The notes: generated from the letters alone by a model not told the origin. A DNA stretch of 64,000 nucleotides from Halomonas alkalisoli (GCF_021412585.1 NZ_JAKCMI010000041.1:62001-126000), one strand, 5' to 3'; numbered from the stretch's first letter, positions 42,726 to 51,554 are shown. Numbers and translations are program-made.

Positions 42726-44491
42726 TGCCCCTGACCCGACGCATGCCCGCCTTTGCTGCCCCCTTGGTCGTCATTCTGGCCTTCGTGGCCTTTCTGACGT
42801 TTTCCCTGGTGCGGCTCTACCAGGTCGAGCAGGACATGCGCTCCAACGTCAGCGACAACATGCTGTGGGTCATCACCCAGGCCCAGGTGGCGAGCCACCG
42901 GCTTGACGAGGCGGTCAGCCGGCGCGCCCTGGGAGACGACGCTGCACGGCCCGGCCTGCGCTTCGATGTACTGACCAGCCGCCTGGTGCTGCTGGATGAG
43001 GGCCCCCAGCAGCGTTACCTGGCAAGACTGGGCTTCGGTGAGGACATCGCCACGGCATTCGACCAGCTGGACGCCATCGAACCACTGCTGGAGCAGGTAC
43101 AGCCCGGCGCCCTCGACATCGCCGACCGTATTCATGGCAAGCTCAAGCCCATGCTGATGCAGCTCAACCGCATCGCCAACGCGGTGATGATCGAGGAGTG
43201 GGAAGTCACCGGCGAACGGCTGGACGAGCACCGCGACAGCACGCTGCAGGTCATTGCCTCGGTGGTGGGCATCATGCTCAGCGGCCTGGTGCTGGTCGCC
43301 CTGCTGCTGTCGGCACTGCGCCAGCGAGCCAGCGCCCAGCGGGCGCTGGCCAGGCACCGCAATGAGCTCGAGAATGAGGTGGAGCGCAGGACACGGGATC
43401 TCGACGCGGAGCGCCAGCGCCTCGCCGCGGCCATCGAGACCGCCCCGGATGGATTCGCCGCCTTCGACGCCGAGGGCCGACTGGCTCTGGCCAACCCGCA
43501 GCTGGCCGAGCTGCTGCCGATATCGGCTACCAGCCTTCAGCATGGAAGCCCGCTTGCCTCGATACTGCGGGACATACGGGGGTTGACCCGGCCAGAGGAG
43601 ACCCAGTGCGACACCCTCGGCACGACCCTGAATGGCAGCCTGCAATGCGATATGGAAATCCGCGACCAGGGCTGGCGCCAGATGATGATTCGCCAGACCG
43701 ACGATGGCGGGCACGTGCTGCGGGTTGCCGATATCACTCGCTACAAGCAGGCCGCCCTCTCGCTGGAGAGTGCCCTGCGCCGCCAGCGTGGCGTCAGCGA
43801 CTTCTATCGCAGCTTTGCCGCCACGGTATCGCACCAGTTCCGCACACCGCTGGCGGTGATCGATTCCGGCCTGCAGCGACTGCTGCGCCGCGGTGACCAG
43901 ATGACGCCCGAGGATCGACAGCGGCGCTATACCCGGCTGCGTGACGCCGTGGCGCACATGACCCGCCTGGTGGAGAGCGCGCTGACCGCCGCAAGGCTGG
44001 ATGGCGGCCAGGTAGAGGCCGAGGCGGCTCCCTGCGACCTGGTAGCCATCACCCAACAGGTATGCCAGCTCCAGGAGGAGGCCGCTGGCTCCCGACGCAT
44101 CAGACTGGAGTCCATGGCCTCGCCGCCGCTGGTCGTACTCTGCGACAGGTCACTGATCGAACAGATCCTCGCCAACCTGGTATCCAACGCCTTGAAGTAT
44201 TCCGCACCGGACGCCCCCATCACGGTTCGGCTCGACCGCCACGGCGAACACGCCACCTGCACCGTGCAAGACAGGGGGATCGGCATACCGGAGGCGGACA
44301 TGCCTCAGCTCTTCGAGCGCTTCTTTCGTGCACGCAATGTCGCTGCGATGCCAGGCATCGGCCTGGGCTTGAATATCGCCAGGCATCTGGCCCGCTTCCA
44401 GAATGGCGACATCACCGTGGACTCCCGGGAGGGAGACGGCACGACCTTCACGCTCACGCTACCACTCGCCGCTGGAGGGGCCGCGCCATGA
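42722..44491 (+). CDS. Membrane-bound sensor histidine kinase with PAS domain
   Basis: 589 residues. TM1 spans about 11-31 and TM2 about 176-196, enclosing a periplasmic helical sensor region. A coiled coil, a PAS-like domain (ETAPDGFAAFDAEGRLALANPQ) and the kinase core follow: H box ATVSHQFRTPLAVI with His371 as phosphorylation site, N box NLVSNALKYS, G1 DRGIGIP and G2 GIGLGLNI. The start overlaps the previous stop (ATGA) and its stop overlaps the response regulator ATG, so all three are translationally coupled. It should sense a periplasmic signal, perhaps with the YedY-like protein, and phosphorylate the adjacent regulator. Confidence 0.92.
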   Translation: MMPLTRRMPAFAAPLVVILAFVAFLTFSLVRLYQVEQDMRSNVSDNMLWVITQAQVASHRLDEAVSRRALGDDAARPGLRFDVLTSRLVLLDEGPQQRYLARLGFGEDIATAFDQLDAIEPLLEQVQPGALDIADRIHGKLKPMLMQLNRIANAVMIEEWEVTGERLDEHRDSTLQVIASVVGIMLSGLVLVALLLSALRQRASAQRALARHRNELENEVERRTRDLDAERQRLAAAIETAPDGFAAFDAEGRLALANPQLAELLPISATSLQHGSPLASILRDIRGLTRPEETQCDTLGTTLNGSLQCDMEIRDQGWRQMMIRQTDDGGHVLRVADITRYKQAALSLESALRRQRGVSDFYRSFAATVSHQFRTPLAVIDSGLQRLLRRGDQMTPEDRQRRYTRLRDAVAHMTRLVESALTAARLDGGQVEAEAAPCDLVAITQQVCQLQEEAAGSRRIRLESMASPPLVVLCDRSLIEQILANLVSNALKYSAPDAPITVRLDRHGEHATCTVQDRGIGIPEADMPQLFERFFRARNVAAMPGIGLGLNIARHLARFQNGDITVDSREGDGTTFTLTLPLAAGGAAP

Positions 44492-45564
44492 TCGACCCGA
44501 CGCCACAAGCAACTGCCATGCCGGCGCTGATTCTCTGCGCCGAGGATCATGCCGAACTGCGGGGGGATATCTGCGAGGAACTGAAAGAGGCCGGCTACGC
44601 CGTCATCGAGGCCGCCGACGGGCGAGAAGCCATCGACCAGATCAACGCCGTGGCCCCGGACCTGATCCTCTGCGACATCAATATGCCGGGCTGCAACGGC
44701 TACGAGGTATTGCGTGAAATTCGCAACACCCGCCCCGACCTGGCCGACACCCCCTTCATCTTTCTCACCGCCCTCTCCGACCCGCGGGACGTCGTCGATG
44801 GCAAGCGCACCGGCGCGGACGACTATCTGGTCAAGCCCGTGGACTTCGACCTCATGCTGGCCACCCTCGATGCCCGGCTACGCCAGGTGAGGCGCATGCG
44901 CTGCAAGGCTGTCGGGGAGATCACCGAACTTCGCCAGGCCATGGCCGACCTGCGCCAGGAGGCGAGCAGCCAGGCCTTTGTGGCCGCCACACGAGCCCTC
45001 GACCTGGTAGCACCCGGCATGGTCCTGCTGGGGCGAGACGGGCAGATACTCTTTGCCAACCGGGCGGCTCATCGGTTGTCGCAGGATACCGAGCAGTTGG
45101 AGCTGGGCCAGGTCCTGTCCGCCGCCGGCAGCGGCCAGGACCTGCGCAAGACCATTCGGGCCGCGCTGAAAAGCAGCCAGGAGGGGGAGGAAAAGGTGAC
45201 ATGCCTGCGGCTCAACCGCCCGGGCGAACGTCGTGACCTGCTGATATTGGCCTGCTCACTGGGCAGCACCGACGGCTCACCCCATGAGCCAGCGGTGGTG
45301 GTCCTGCTCTCGGATCCGGAAAAACGCGCCCAGGTGCCCCGGCAGATACTGGCCAGCCTGTTTGGACTTACTCCGAGCGAAGCCGGTATCGCCCTGGCCC
45401 TGGCCGAAGGTCTGCGCAGCGAGGAGATTGCCGAGCGCATGTCGATCTCCACCACCACGGTCGCCTTCCACCTGCGCAACCTGTTCCAGAAGACCGACAC
45501 CCATCGCCAGGCAGACCTGATCGCCCTGGTGCTCTCCGGCTCGATGTCGGTCACCCTGCCCTGA
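44488..45564 (+). CDS. Response regulator: REC, PAS-like, LuxR-type DNA-binding domain
   Basis: 358 residues from the ATG at 44488, overlapping the kinase stop, with GGAGGGG just upstream. An N-terminal REC domain (about 14-127) has phospho-acceptor Asp63 in LILCDINMPG and Lys116 in DYLVKPVDF. A PAS-like middle domain (about 165-275; PGMVLLGRDGQILFANRAAH) is followed by a LuxR/NarL helix-turn-helix (about 294-350; LTPSEAGIALALAEGLRSEEIA then STTTVAFHLRNLFQKT). The domain order is unusual compared with simple NarL regulators. I infer that it binds the CGAACGGGG boxes found before four units of the locus. The next gene, fadH, is convergent. Confidence 0.9.
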   Translation: MIDPTPQATAMPALILCAEDHAELRGDICEELKEAGYAVIEAADGREAIDQINAVAPDLILCDINMPGCNGYEVLREIRNTRPDLADTPFIFLTALSDPRDVVDGKRTGADDYLVKPVDFDLMLATLDARLRQVRRMRCKAVGEITELRQAMADLRQEASSQAFVAATRALDLVAPGMVLLGRDGQILFANRAAHRLSQDTEQLELGQVLSAAGSGQDLRKTIRAALKSSQEGEEKVTCLRLNRPGERRDLLILACSLGSTDGSPHEPAVVVLLSDPEKRAQVPRQILASLFGLTPSEAGIALALAEGLRSEEIAERMSISTTTVAFHLRNLFQKTDTHRQADLIALVLSGSMSVTLP

Positions 45565-45583
45565 AACGATTCGACACGGCCTG

Positions 45584-47593
45584 TTACAGGCTGGCAGAGA
45601 CCCGGGTGCCCTGGTCAATGGCCCGCTTGGCATCGAGCTCGGCCGCCTCGTCGGCGCCGCCGATCAGGTGCACCTCGACACCAGACGCCTGCAGCGGCTC
45701 GAGGAGCTCGCGCACCGGGTTCTGGCCGGCGCAGACGACGATGCTGTCGACCTCGAGCAGTCGCGGCTCGCCATCCTGGCGGATGTGGAGTCCGTGGTCA
45801 TCGATGCCCATGTACTCGCAGCCAGCCAGGGTCTCGACACCGCGATGCTTCAGCGAGGCGCGGTGCACCCAGCCCGTGGTCTTGCCCAGCCCCTTGCCTG
45901 GCTTGGAGGCCTTGCGCTGCAGCAGAAAGACCTGACGGGGCGTCTCGGGACGCTGCGGCGGAGCGATACCGCCCCGCTTGGAGACGCTGAGGTCCACCCC
46001 CCATTCGGCGCACCAGGCCTCGGTGTTCATGGCGGGATGGCCCACATGGGTGAGCAGTTCGGCCACGTCGAAGCCGATTCCCCCCGCGCCGATGATCGCC
46101 ACCCGACGCCCTACGCGCTCGGGATGATGGATGGCCATGGGGTAGCTGAGCACCTTGGGGTGGTCATGGCCCGGCAGCGTCAGCTGGCGGGGCTGGACGC
46201 CGCTGGCCAGCACCACGGCATCGAAGCCCTTGAGGCTGTGGAGATTGGCATCGGAATTGAGTCGCACCGAGACGCCGTACTTGTCGAGCATGACCTTGAA
46301 GTAGCGCAGGGTCTCGTCGAACTCCTCCTTGCCCGGGATCTTTCGCGCCAGGTTGAACTGTCCACCCAGTTCGCTGTTGCGCTCGAACAGCACCACGCGA
46401 TGCCCACGCCTTGCCGCGGTGACGGCAGCCGACAGGCCCGCCGGCCCACCGCCGACCACGGCGATATCGCGTGCCGTTTCTGCCGGCAGGATCTCGAGCT
46501 CGGTCTCGTGGCAGGCCCGGGGATTGACCAGACAGGAGGTCAACTTGCCCTGGAAGGTGTGATCGAGACACGCCTGGTTGCAGGCGATACAGGTATTGAT
46601 CTCTTCGCTACGTCCTTCGGCCGCCTTGGTGATCCAGGCCGGGTCGGCCAGGAAGGGGCGCGCCATGGAAACCATGTCCGCGTGGCCATCGGCCAGCACC
46701 CGCTCGGCCACGTCCGGCATGTTGATGCGGTTGGTGGTGATCAGCGGCACGCTGAGTTCCGCCTTCATGCGCCGGGTCACTTCGGTGAAGGCCGCCCGCG
46801 GCACGCTGGTGACGATGGTGGGTACGCGCGCCTCGTGCCAGCCGATGCCGGTATTGATCAGGTTGACGCCTGCCACCTCGAGAGCCCGTCCCAGGGTGAC
46901 GACCTCTTCCCAGGTGCTGCCCTCCTCCACCAGGTCGATCATCGACAGGCGGAAGATGATGAGAAAATCCTCGCCCACCGCCGCGCGGATCCCCTTCACG
47001 ATCTCGACGGCAAAACGCATGCGATTGTCGAACCCGCCGCCCCACTCATCACTGCGATGGTTGGTACGCAGGCAGAGAAACTCGTTGATCAGGTAACCCT
47101 CGGAGCCCATCACCTCGACGCCGTCGTAGCCTGCCTCGCGGGCCAGCGCAGCGCAGCGCACGTAGTCGGCGATCTGGCCCTCGACCTCCTCCCCGGTGAG
47201 CTCCCGTGGGGCGAACGGGTTGATGGGCGCCTGGACCGGCGACGGCGCCACCAGCTCAGGGGAGTAGGCGTAACGGCCGGCATGCAGGATCTGCATGCAG
47301 ATATGCCCGCCCTCGGCATGCACCGCCTCGACCACGCCGCGGTGATTCGCCACCTGCTCGCTCCGCTCCAGGGTTGCCGCACCCTGAAAGACGGCACCCT
47401 CCGGGTTGGGGGCGATACCACCCGTGACGATCAGTCCGACGCCTTCACGGGCCCGCTCGGCGTAGAAGGCGGCCAGACGGGAAAAACCGTTGGGCGCCTC
47501 TTCGAGATTGGTGTGCATGGAGCCCATCAGCACCCGGTTGGGCAGCGTCAGGTGACCCACTTCGAGCGGACGAAAGAGATGAGGGTAGCGCAC
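45584..47593 (-). CDS. fadH: NADPH-dependent 2,4-dienoyl-CoA reductase
   Basis: 669 residues, starting at a GTG (47593) with AGGAGGAG upstream. An N-terminal old-yellow-enzyme TIM barrel for FMN (VLMGSMHTNLE; GYLINEFLCLRTNHRSDEWGG) is followed by the [4Fe-4S] ligands CIACNQACLD and SCLVNP, then FAD- and NAD(P)-binding Rossmann folds (VVGGGPAGLSAAV; AIIGAGGIGFDVAE). It matches E. coli FadH in length (672) and layout. It reduces 2,4-dienoyl-CoA intermediates of unsaturated fatty acid beta-oxidation. Unrelated to the neighbouring accessory locus; it ends 19 bases from the convergent response regulator. Confidence 0.95.
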   Translation of the reverse strand: MRYPHLFRPLEVGHLTLPNRVLMGSMHTNLEEAPNGFSRLAAFYAERAREGVGLIVTGGIAPNPEGAVFQGAATLERSEQVANHRGVVEAVHAEGGHICMQILHAGRYAYSPELVAPSPVQAPINPFAPRELTGEEVEGQIADYVRCAALAREAGYDGVEVMGSEGYLINEFLCLRTNHRSDEWGGGFDNRMRFAVEIVKGIRAAVGEDFLIIFRLSMIDLVEEGSTWEEVVTLGRALEVAGVNLINTGIGWHEARVPTIVTSVPRAAFTEVTRRMKAELSVPLITTNRINMPDVAERVLADGHADMVSMARPFLADPAWITKAAEGRSEEINTCIACNQACLDHTFQGKLTSCLVNPRACHETELEILPAETARDIAVVGGGPAGLSAAVTAARRGHRVVLFERNSELGGQFNLARKIPGKEEFDETLRYFKVMLDKYGVSVRLNSDANLHSLKGFDAVVLASGVQPRQLTLPGHDHPKVLSYPMAIHHPERVGRRVAIIGAGGIGFDVAELLTHVGHPAMNTEAWCAEWGVDLSVSKRGGIAPPQRPETPRQVFLLQRKASKPGKGLGKTTGWVHRASLKHRGVETLAGCEYMGIDDHGLHIRQDGEPRLLEVDSIVVCAGQNPVRELLEPLQASGVEVHLIGGADEAAELDAKRAIDQGTRVSASL

Positions 47594-47732
47594 GCCGAAC
47601 TCCTCCTGCTGGTCAAGGTTTCAAACAACTGTATGATAGCCAGACGAGATGCGCAAAGATAATGATGCACCATAGGCGAAAGCAGCATAGCGCAGCGGGA
47701 GAGCAAGAGGAGGCAGGAGAGGAAAAAACCAT

Positions 47733-47771
47733 GCACAAACGAAAGACCCCGAGCCATTCGGCTCGGGGTCT
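47733..47771 (-). terminator. Rho-independent terminator for the tRNA cluster
   Basis: A perfect 12-bp stem AGACCCCGAGCC / GGCTCGGGGTCT (47744-47755 and 47760-47771) with a 4-base loop; read on the minus strand it runs into TTCGTTTG. It lies just downstream of the last tRNA-Asp. Confidence 0.8.
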
Positions 47772-47783
47772 GGAAAATCGTGT

Positions 47784-47860
47784 TGGCGGACCGGACGGGA
47801 CTCGAACCCGCGACCTCCGGCGTGACAGGCCGGCATTCTAACCAACTGAACTACCGGTCC
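47784..47860 (-). tRNA. tRNA-Asp (GTC), copy 1
   Basis: 77 bases with encoded CCA. The acceptor GGACCGG pairs with CCGGTCC; the anticodon loop CTGTCAC carries GTC. The mature region is the same as in the other two Asp genes of this cluster. It is the last gene in the transcription direction. Confidence 0.97.
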
Positions 47861-47863
47861 GCG

Positions 47864-47940
47864 TGGTGGGTGATACCGGATTCGAACCAGTGACCCCCAG
47901 CATGTGAGGCTGGTGCTCTAACCAACTGAGCTAATCACCC
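47864..47940 (-). tRNA. tRNA-Val (CAC)
   Basis: 77 bases with CCA. The acceptor GGGTGAT pairs with ATCACCC and the anticodon loop CTCACAT gives CAC (Val). It lies three bases from tRNA-Asp copy 1, so both are processed from one transcript. Confidence 0.95.
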
Positions 47941-48014
47941 ACGGATACCGCACTTCATTTACTAATACAGCCCTGCTCGATACAACTCTACTCGATACTG
48001 CATGCCAGTCATCG

Positions 48015-48091
48015 TGGCGGACCGGACGGGACTCGAACCCGCGACCTCCGGCGTGACAGGCCGGCATTCTAACCAACTGAACTACCGGTCC
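48015..48091 (-). tRNA. tRNA-Asp (GTC), copy 2
   Basis: 77 bases with CCA, anticodon GTC, mature sequence as in copy 1. It is part of the minus-strand cluster Val-Asp-Asp-Val-Asp. Confidence 0.97.
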
Positions 48092-48119
48092 ACAAGACGA
48101 CAAGACATCAGAAAACAGT

Positions 48120-48196
48120 TGGCGGACCGGACGGGACTCGAACCCGCGACCTCCGGCGTGACAGGCCGGCATTCTAACCAACTGAACTACCGGTCC
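48120..48196 (-). tRNA. tRNA-Asp (GTC), copy 3
   Basis: 77 bases with CCA, anticodon GTC, same mature sequence as copies 1 and 2. Its 28-base gap to copy 2 suggests a tandem duplication. Confidence 0.97.
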
Positions 48197-48247
48197 GCTG
48201 CGTGCTTCCTACGTGATCACTCGCCATCGCTTGATGCTCAAGAGCGA

Positions 48248-48323
48248 TGGTGGGTGGTACTGGGTTCGAACCAGTGACCCCCAGCTTGTAAGGCTGGTGC
48301 TCTCCCAACTGAGCTAACCACCC
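48248..48323 (-). tRNA. tRNA-Val (TAC)
   Basis: 76 bases with CCA. The acceptor GGGTGGT pairs with ACCACCC and the anticodon loop CTTACAA gives TAC (Val). It is the first gene of the five-gene minus-strand tRNA cluster, about 40 bases downstream of the hydrolase stop. Confidence 0.97.
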
Positions 48324-48365
48324 CCGGTCACGTGGCGCTGAATTCTACAGGGATCCGGTTGGTTG

Positions 48366-49097
48366 TCAATGCCTTTCAGAGTGTTGCCGCATGAAGGCGG
48401 CGATCACCCCCGCCGCTTCCTCGATCAGCCCCTCCTGGGTGAAACCGGAAGCACGCCGCGGCTTCCAGTCATGATCGCCATCCTCCAGCAGATGCACCGC
48501 AATGTCGTCGCCCAGCCGATAGCCTGCGACCTCCTCGCCGTTGCCAAAAGGGTCACGACTGCCCTGGACCACCAGGGTCGGACAGCCGAGCAGCGGCCAG
48601 TGCGACAGGCGCAGGCTCTCCGGCTTGCCCGGCGGGTGGAATGGATAGCCGCAAAGTACCAGGCCCGCGGCCTGGTCGCGGGCCGCCAGCAGGCTGGCCG
48701 CGCGGCCGCCCATGGATTTCCCGCCCAGCCAGACGCTACCCAGTTCGGGATGTGTCAGAATGTCGCACCAGGCATTCAGTTCATCCACCAGACGATCGAT
48801 ACGTGGCGGCGGAAAACGCTTGGCCTCTTTCTGCATGCGCTGCATGTAAGCGAACTCGATCGCCAGGGTCTGCACACCATGCTTCGCCAGATCGCCACGC
48901 AACTGGCTCATGAAGGGCGACCCCTGCCCAGCCCCCGCCCCATGGGCGATCAGCAGACGGCCGGCACTGCCGTCACCTTCGACCTCCAGCGGACCCAGCC
49001 CCTCGATACGCCAGCGCCCTACCTCTCCCTCGAGGAGGCGTTCGCGGAGGCGTACCGAAGAAATTGCTACCCGATCAAGTCGTGCAAAGTCCGACAC
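48366..49097 (-). CDS. Alpha/beta hydrolase family protein (KANL3/Tex30-like)
   Basis: 243 residues from a GTG at 49097; AGGAG lies about eight bases upstream, and no other start is better placed. The fold is visible as LLIAHGAGAG (oxyanion loop), the nucleophile elbow GGKSMGGRAA with the catalytic Ser, PTLVVQGSRDPFG (Asp region) and DGDHDW with the catalytic His. The KSMGGR elbow is typical of the small KANL3/Tex30-like dienelactone-hydrolase-related group. The substrate is unknown. It is divergent from ccoN. Confidence 0.85.
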   Translation of the reverse strand: MSDFARLDRVAISSVRLRERLLEGEVGRWRIEGLGPLEVEGDGSAGRLLIAHGAGAGQGSPFMSQLRGDLAKHGVQTLAIEFAYMQRMQKEAKRFPPPRIDRLVDELNAWCDILTHPELGSVWLGGKSMGGRAASLLAARDQAAGLVLCGYPFHPPGKPESLRLSHWPLLGCPTLVVQGSRDPFGNGEEVAGYRLGDDIAVHLLEDGDHDWKPRRASGFTQEGLIEEAAGVIAAFMRQHSERH

Positions 49098-49259
49098 CGG
49101 TCAAACTCCTGTGTGAGTTTCGCCCTTGGGCATGTTTCAGTCTGCGATGCGGCTGCGATAGAATCCACTCTGTTTTCTGACCTGCTTCACCCAACCGTGA
49201 GCGTCGGCCGCGGCATCCATAACGGCCGGCTCTCGATACGCGTTCGATGGGAACCTGAC

Positions 49260-50684
49260 ATGAGCACAGCATTAGAGCACCCGACCTACAATTACAAGGT
49301 AGTTCGGCAGTTCGCGATCATGACAGTCGTGTGGGGCATCGTGGGCATGCTCCTCGGTGTCATCCTTGCCGCACAGCTGGTTTGGCCGCAACTCAACCTC
49401 GATCTACCCTGGACGAGCTTTGGCCGCCTGCGGCCGCTGCACACCAATGCCGTCATCTTTGCCTTCGGTGGCTCGGCACTGATGGCAACCTCCTACTATG
49501 TCGTGCAGCGTACCTGTCAGACACGGCTGTTCTCCGACAGGCTGGCGGCGTTCACCTTCTGGGGCTGGCAGGCGGTGATCGTCTCGGCGGTGATCACACT
49601 GCCGCTGGGCTACACCACCACCAAGGAGTACGCCGAGCTGGAGTGGCCGATCAATATCCTGATCGCCGCGGTCTGGGTCAGCTATGCCATCGTCTTCCTG
49701 ATGACCGTAAAGCAGCGCAGGACCTCGCATATCTACGTGGCCAACTGGTTCTTCGCCGCCTTCATCCTGACCGTGGCCGTGCTGCACATCGTCAACAATG
49801 CGGCAATCCCGGTCACCGCCATGTACTCGATCTCCATCTACTCCGGCACCATCGATGCCATGGTGCAGTGGTGGTACGGGCACAACGCGGTCGGCTTCTT
49901 CCTCACCGCCGGCTTCCTCGGCATGATGTACTACTTCGTGCCCAAGCAGGCCGAACGCCCGATCTACTCCTACCGTCTCTCCATCGTCCACTTCTGGGCG
50001 CTGATCATGATCTACATGTGGGCAGGCCCACACCACCTGCACTACACCGCCCTGCCGGACTGGGCCCAGTCGCTGGGCATGGTCATGTCGATCATCCTGC
50101 TGGCGCCCTCCTGGGGCGGCATGATCAACGGCATGATGACCCTGTCCGGCGCCTGGCATAAGTTGCGCACCGACCCGACCCTGCGTTTCCTGGTGGTTGC
50201 CCTGTCATTCTACGGCATGTCCACCTTCGAAGGGCCGATGATGGCGATCAAGACTGTCAACGCACTGTCGCACTACACCGACTGGACCATCGGCCACGTC
50301 CATGCCGGCGCGCTCGGCTGGGTGGCGATGATTACCATCGGCTCCATGTACCACCTGATTCCGCGCCTGTTCGGACGCACCGAAATGTACTCCGTGGGCA
50401 TGATCGCGGTGCACTTCTGGCTGGCCACCATCGGCACCGTGCTCTACATCGCCTCCATGTGGGTCAATGGCATCCTGCAGGGCCTGATGTGGCGCGCCAT
50501 CAACCCCGACGGCACCCTGATGTACACCTTCATGGAATCCGTCGAGGCCAGCGGCCCGGGCTACATCGTGCGCCTGATCGGTGGTCTGTTCTGGGTCGTT
50601 GGCATGCTGATCATGGCCTACAACGTCTTCAAGACCATCCAGCGCAGCGAAGCCGTGCAACATCCGATTCCGCAGACCGCCTGA
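49260..50684 (+). CDS. ccoN: cbb3-type cytochrome c oxidase subunit I
   Basis: 474 residues from the ATG at 49260 (GGGAA a few bases upstream). The frame is open much further 5', but that part is antisense to the hydrolase gene. Haem-copper ligands of CcoN are visible: RLRPLHTNAVIFAFGG (haem b His), VQWWYGHNAVGFFLT (CuB His and cross-linked Tyr region), HHLHYTALPDWAQ and IGHVHAGALGWV (haem His pair). It forms the catalytic inner-membrane core of the high-affinity oxygen reductase. I found no clear FNR box directly upstream. It is the first gene of a long plus-strand series ending with anr. Confidence 0.96.
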   Translation: MSTALEHPTYNYKVVRQFAIMTVVWGIVGMLLGVILAAQLVWPQLNLDLPWTSFGRLRPLHTNAVIFAFGGSALMATSYYVVQRTCQTRLFSDRLAAFTFWGWQAVIVSAVITLPLGYTTTKEYAELEWPINILIAAVWVSYAIVFLMTVKQRRTSHIYVANWFFAAFILTVAVLHIVNNAAIPVTAMYSISIYSGTIDAMVQWWYGHNAVGFFLTAGFLGMMYYFVPKQAERPIYSYRLSIVHFWALIMIYMWAGPHHLHYTALPDWAQSLGMVMSIILLAPSWGGMINGMMTLSGAWHKLRTDPTLRFLVVALSFYGMSTFEGPMMAIKTVNALSHYTDWTIGHVHAGALGWVAMITIGSMYHLIPRLFGRTEMYSVGMIAVHFWLATIGTVLYIASMWVNGILQGLMWRAINPDGTLMYTFMESVEASGPGYIVRLIGGLFWVVGMLIMAYNVFKTIQRSEAVQHPIPQTA

Positions 50685-50706
50685 GCAACCGGGGATACCG
50701 ACACCG

Positions 50707-51315
50707 ATGAAACACGAGATTGTCGAAAAGAACGTAGGCCTGCTCGCCGTGTTGATCCTGGTGGTGATCAGTTTCGGCGGCCTGGCCGAGATCGTGCCGC
50801 TGTTCTTCCAGAAGCAGACCACGGAGCCGGTCGAGGGCCTGCGTCCGCTCTCCGCCCTGGAGCTGGAAGGCCGTGACATCTACCGCCGCGAGGGCTGCGT
50901 GGGCTGCCACTCCCAGATGATCCGCCCCTTCCGCGCCGAGACCGAGCGCTACGGCCACTACAGCGTGGCCGGCGAATTCATCTACGAGCACAACTTCCTG
51001 TGGGGCTCCAAGCGGACCGGCCCGGACCTGGCCCGCGTCGGCGGCCGCTACAGTGACGACTGGCATCGCGCCCACATGTACAACCCGCGTGACGTGGTCC
51101 CGGGTTCGATCATGCCGGCCTATCCGTGGCTGTTCGAGCGCACCCTGGACGGCAACGATACGCCACGCAAGATGGAGGCCCTGCGCACCCTCGGCGTGCC
51201 CTATACCGACGAAGAGATCGAGAACGCCACACGCGAGGTACGCGGCCAGCAGGAAATCACCGCTCTGGTCGCCTACCTGCAGCAGCTGGGCACCGTGCTC
51301 GAAGGCACCCGTTGA
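50707..51315 (+). CDS. ccoO: cbb3-type cytochrome c oxidase subunit II (mono-haem)
   Basis: 202 residues. One N-terminal membrane anchor (VGLLAVLILVVISFGGLAEIV) is followed by a periplasmic cytochrome c domain with haem motif CVGCH and axial Met in PGSIMPAYPW. Length and layout match CcoO/FixO. It transfers electrons between CcoP and CcoN. It starts 22 bases after ccoN. Confidence 0.96.
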   Translation: MKHEIVEKNVGLLAVLILVVISFGGLAEIVPLFFQKQTTEPVEGLRPLSALELEGRDIYRREGCVGCHSQMIRPFRAETERYGHYSVAGEFIYEHNFLWGSKRTGPDLARVGGRYSDDWHRAHMYNPRDVVPGSIMPAYPWLFERTLDGNDTPRKMEALRTLGVPYTDEEIENATREVRGQQEITALVAYLQQLGTVLEGTR

Positions 51316-51317
51316 TC

Positions 51318-51554
51318 ATGGATACCGGCACCTTTCGCGGCATTATCACTTTCCTGCTGATCGTCGCCTTTCTCGGCATCACCTGGTGGGCCTACTCACG
51401 GCGACGCAAGCCTGACTTCGACGAAGCGGCCAACCTGCCCTTCGCCGAAGAGGATGAGCAGCCAATACGTGACAGCAGCGCCTCGCCCCGCTCGAGCAGC
51501 GAGCCGGGCGACAACGGCGATTCCCGTACGAACAAGGGAGACAGAAACACATGA
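51318..51554 (+). CDS. ccoQ: cbb3-type oxidase subunit CcoQ
   Basis: 78 residues from the ATG at 51318. One membrane helix (GIITFLLIVAFLGITWWAY) followed by a basic RRRK and a polar acidic tail, the usual form of CcoQ/FixQ, though the tail is longer than usual. Its stop overlaps the ATG of ccoP. CcoQ stabilises the complex. Confidence 0.9.
   Translation: MDTGTFRGIITFLLIVAFLGITWWAYSRRRKPDFDEAANLPFAEEDEQPIRDSSASPRSSSEPGDNGDSRTNKGDRNT

Noticed and set aside
42683..44056. 457-codon minus-strand frame opposite the histidine kinase
   Set aside because: Antisense to a kinase with all catalytic boxes. No recognisable domain and no ribosome-binding site.
45668..47662. Long open frame (664 codons) on the plus strand opposite fadH
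   Set aside because: It is the antisense shadow of a well-supported gene with clear FMN, Fe-S and NAD(P) motifs; its translation is low-complexity, rich in His, Gly and Gln, as expected for a shadow in GC-rich DNA.
48002..48277. Short open frame across the tRNA cluster giving a repeated peptide (DRTGLEPATSGVTG type)
   Set aside because: This is translation through tRNA genes, a well-known annotation artefact.
48363..49259. 5' extension of the ccoN frame across the hydrolase gene
   Set aside because: The extension is antisense to an alpha/beta hydrolase with a complete catalytic triad; the real CcoN N-terminus begins at 49260.
49098..49259. FNR box before ccoN
   Set aside because: I searched the gap for TTGAT-N4-ATCAA or close variants and found none, so ANR control of ccoN is not claimed from the sequence.
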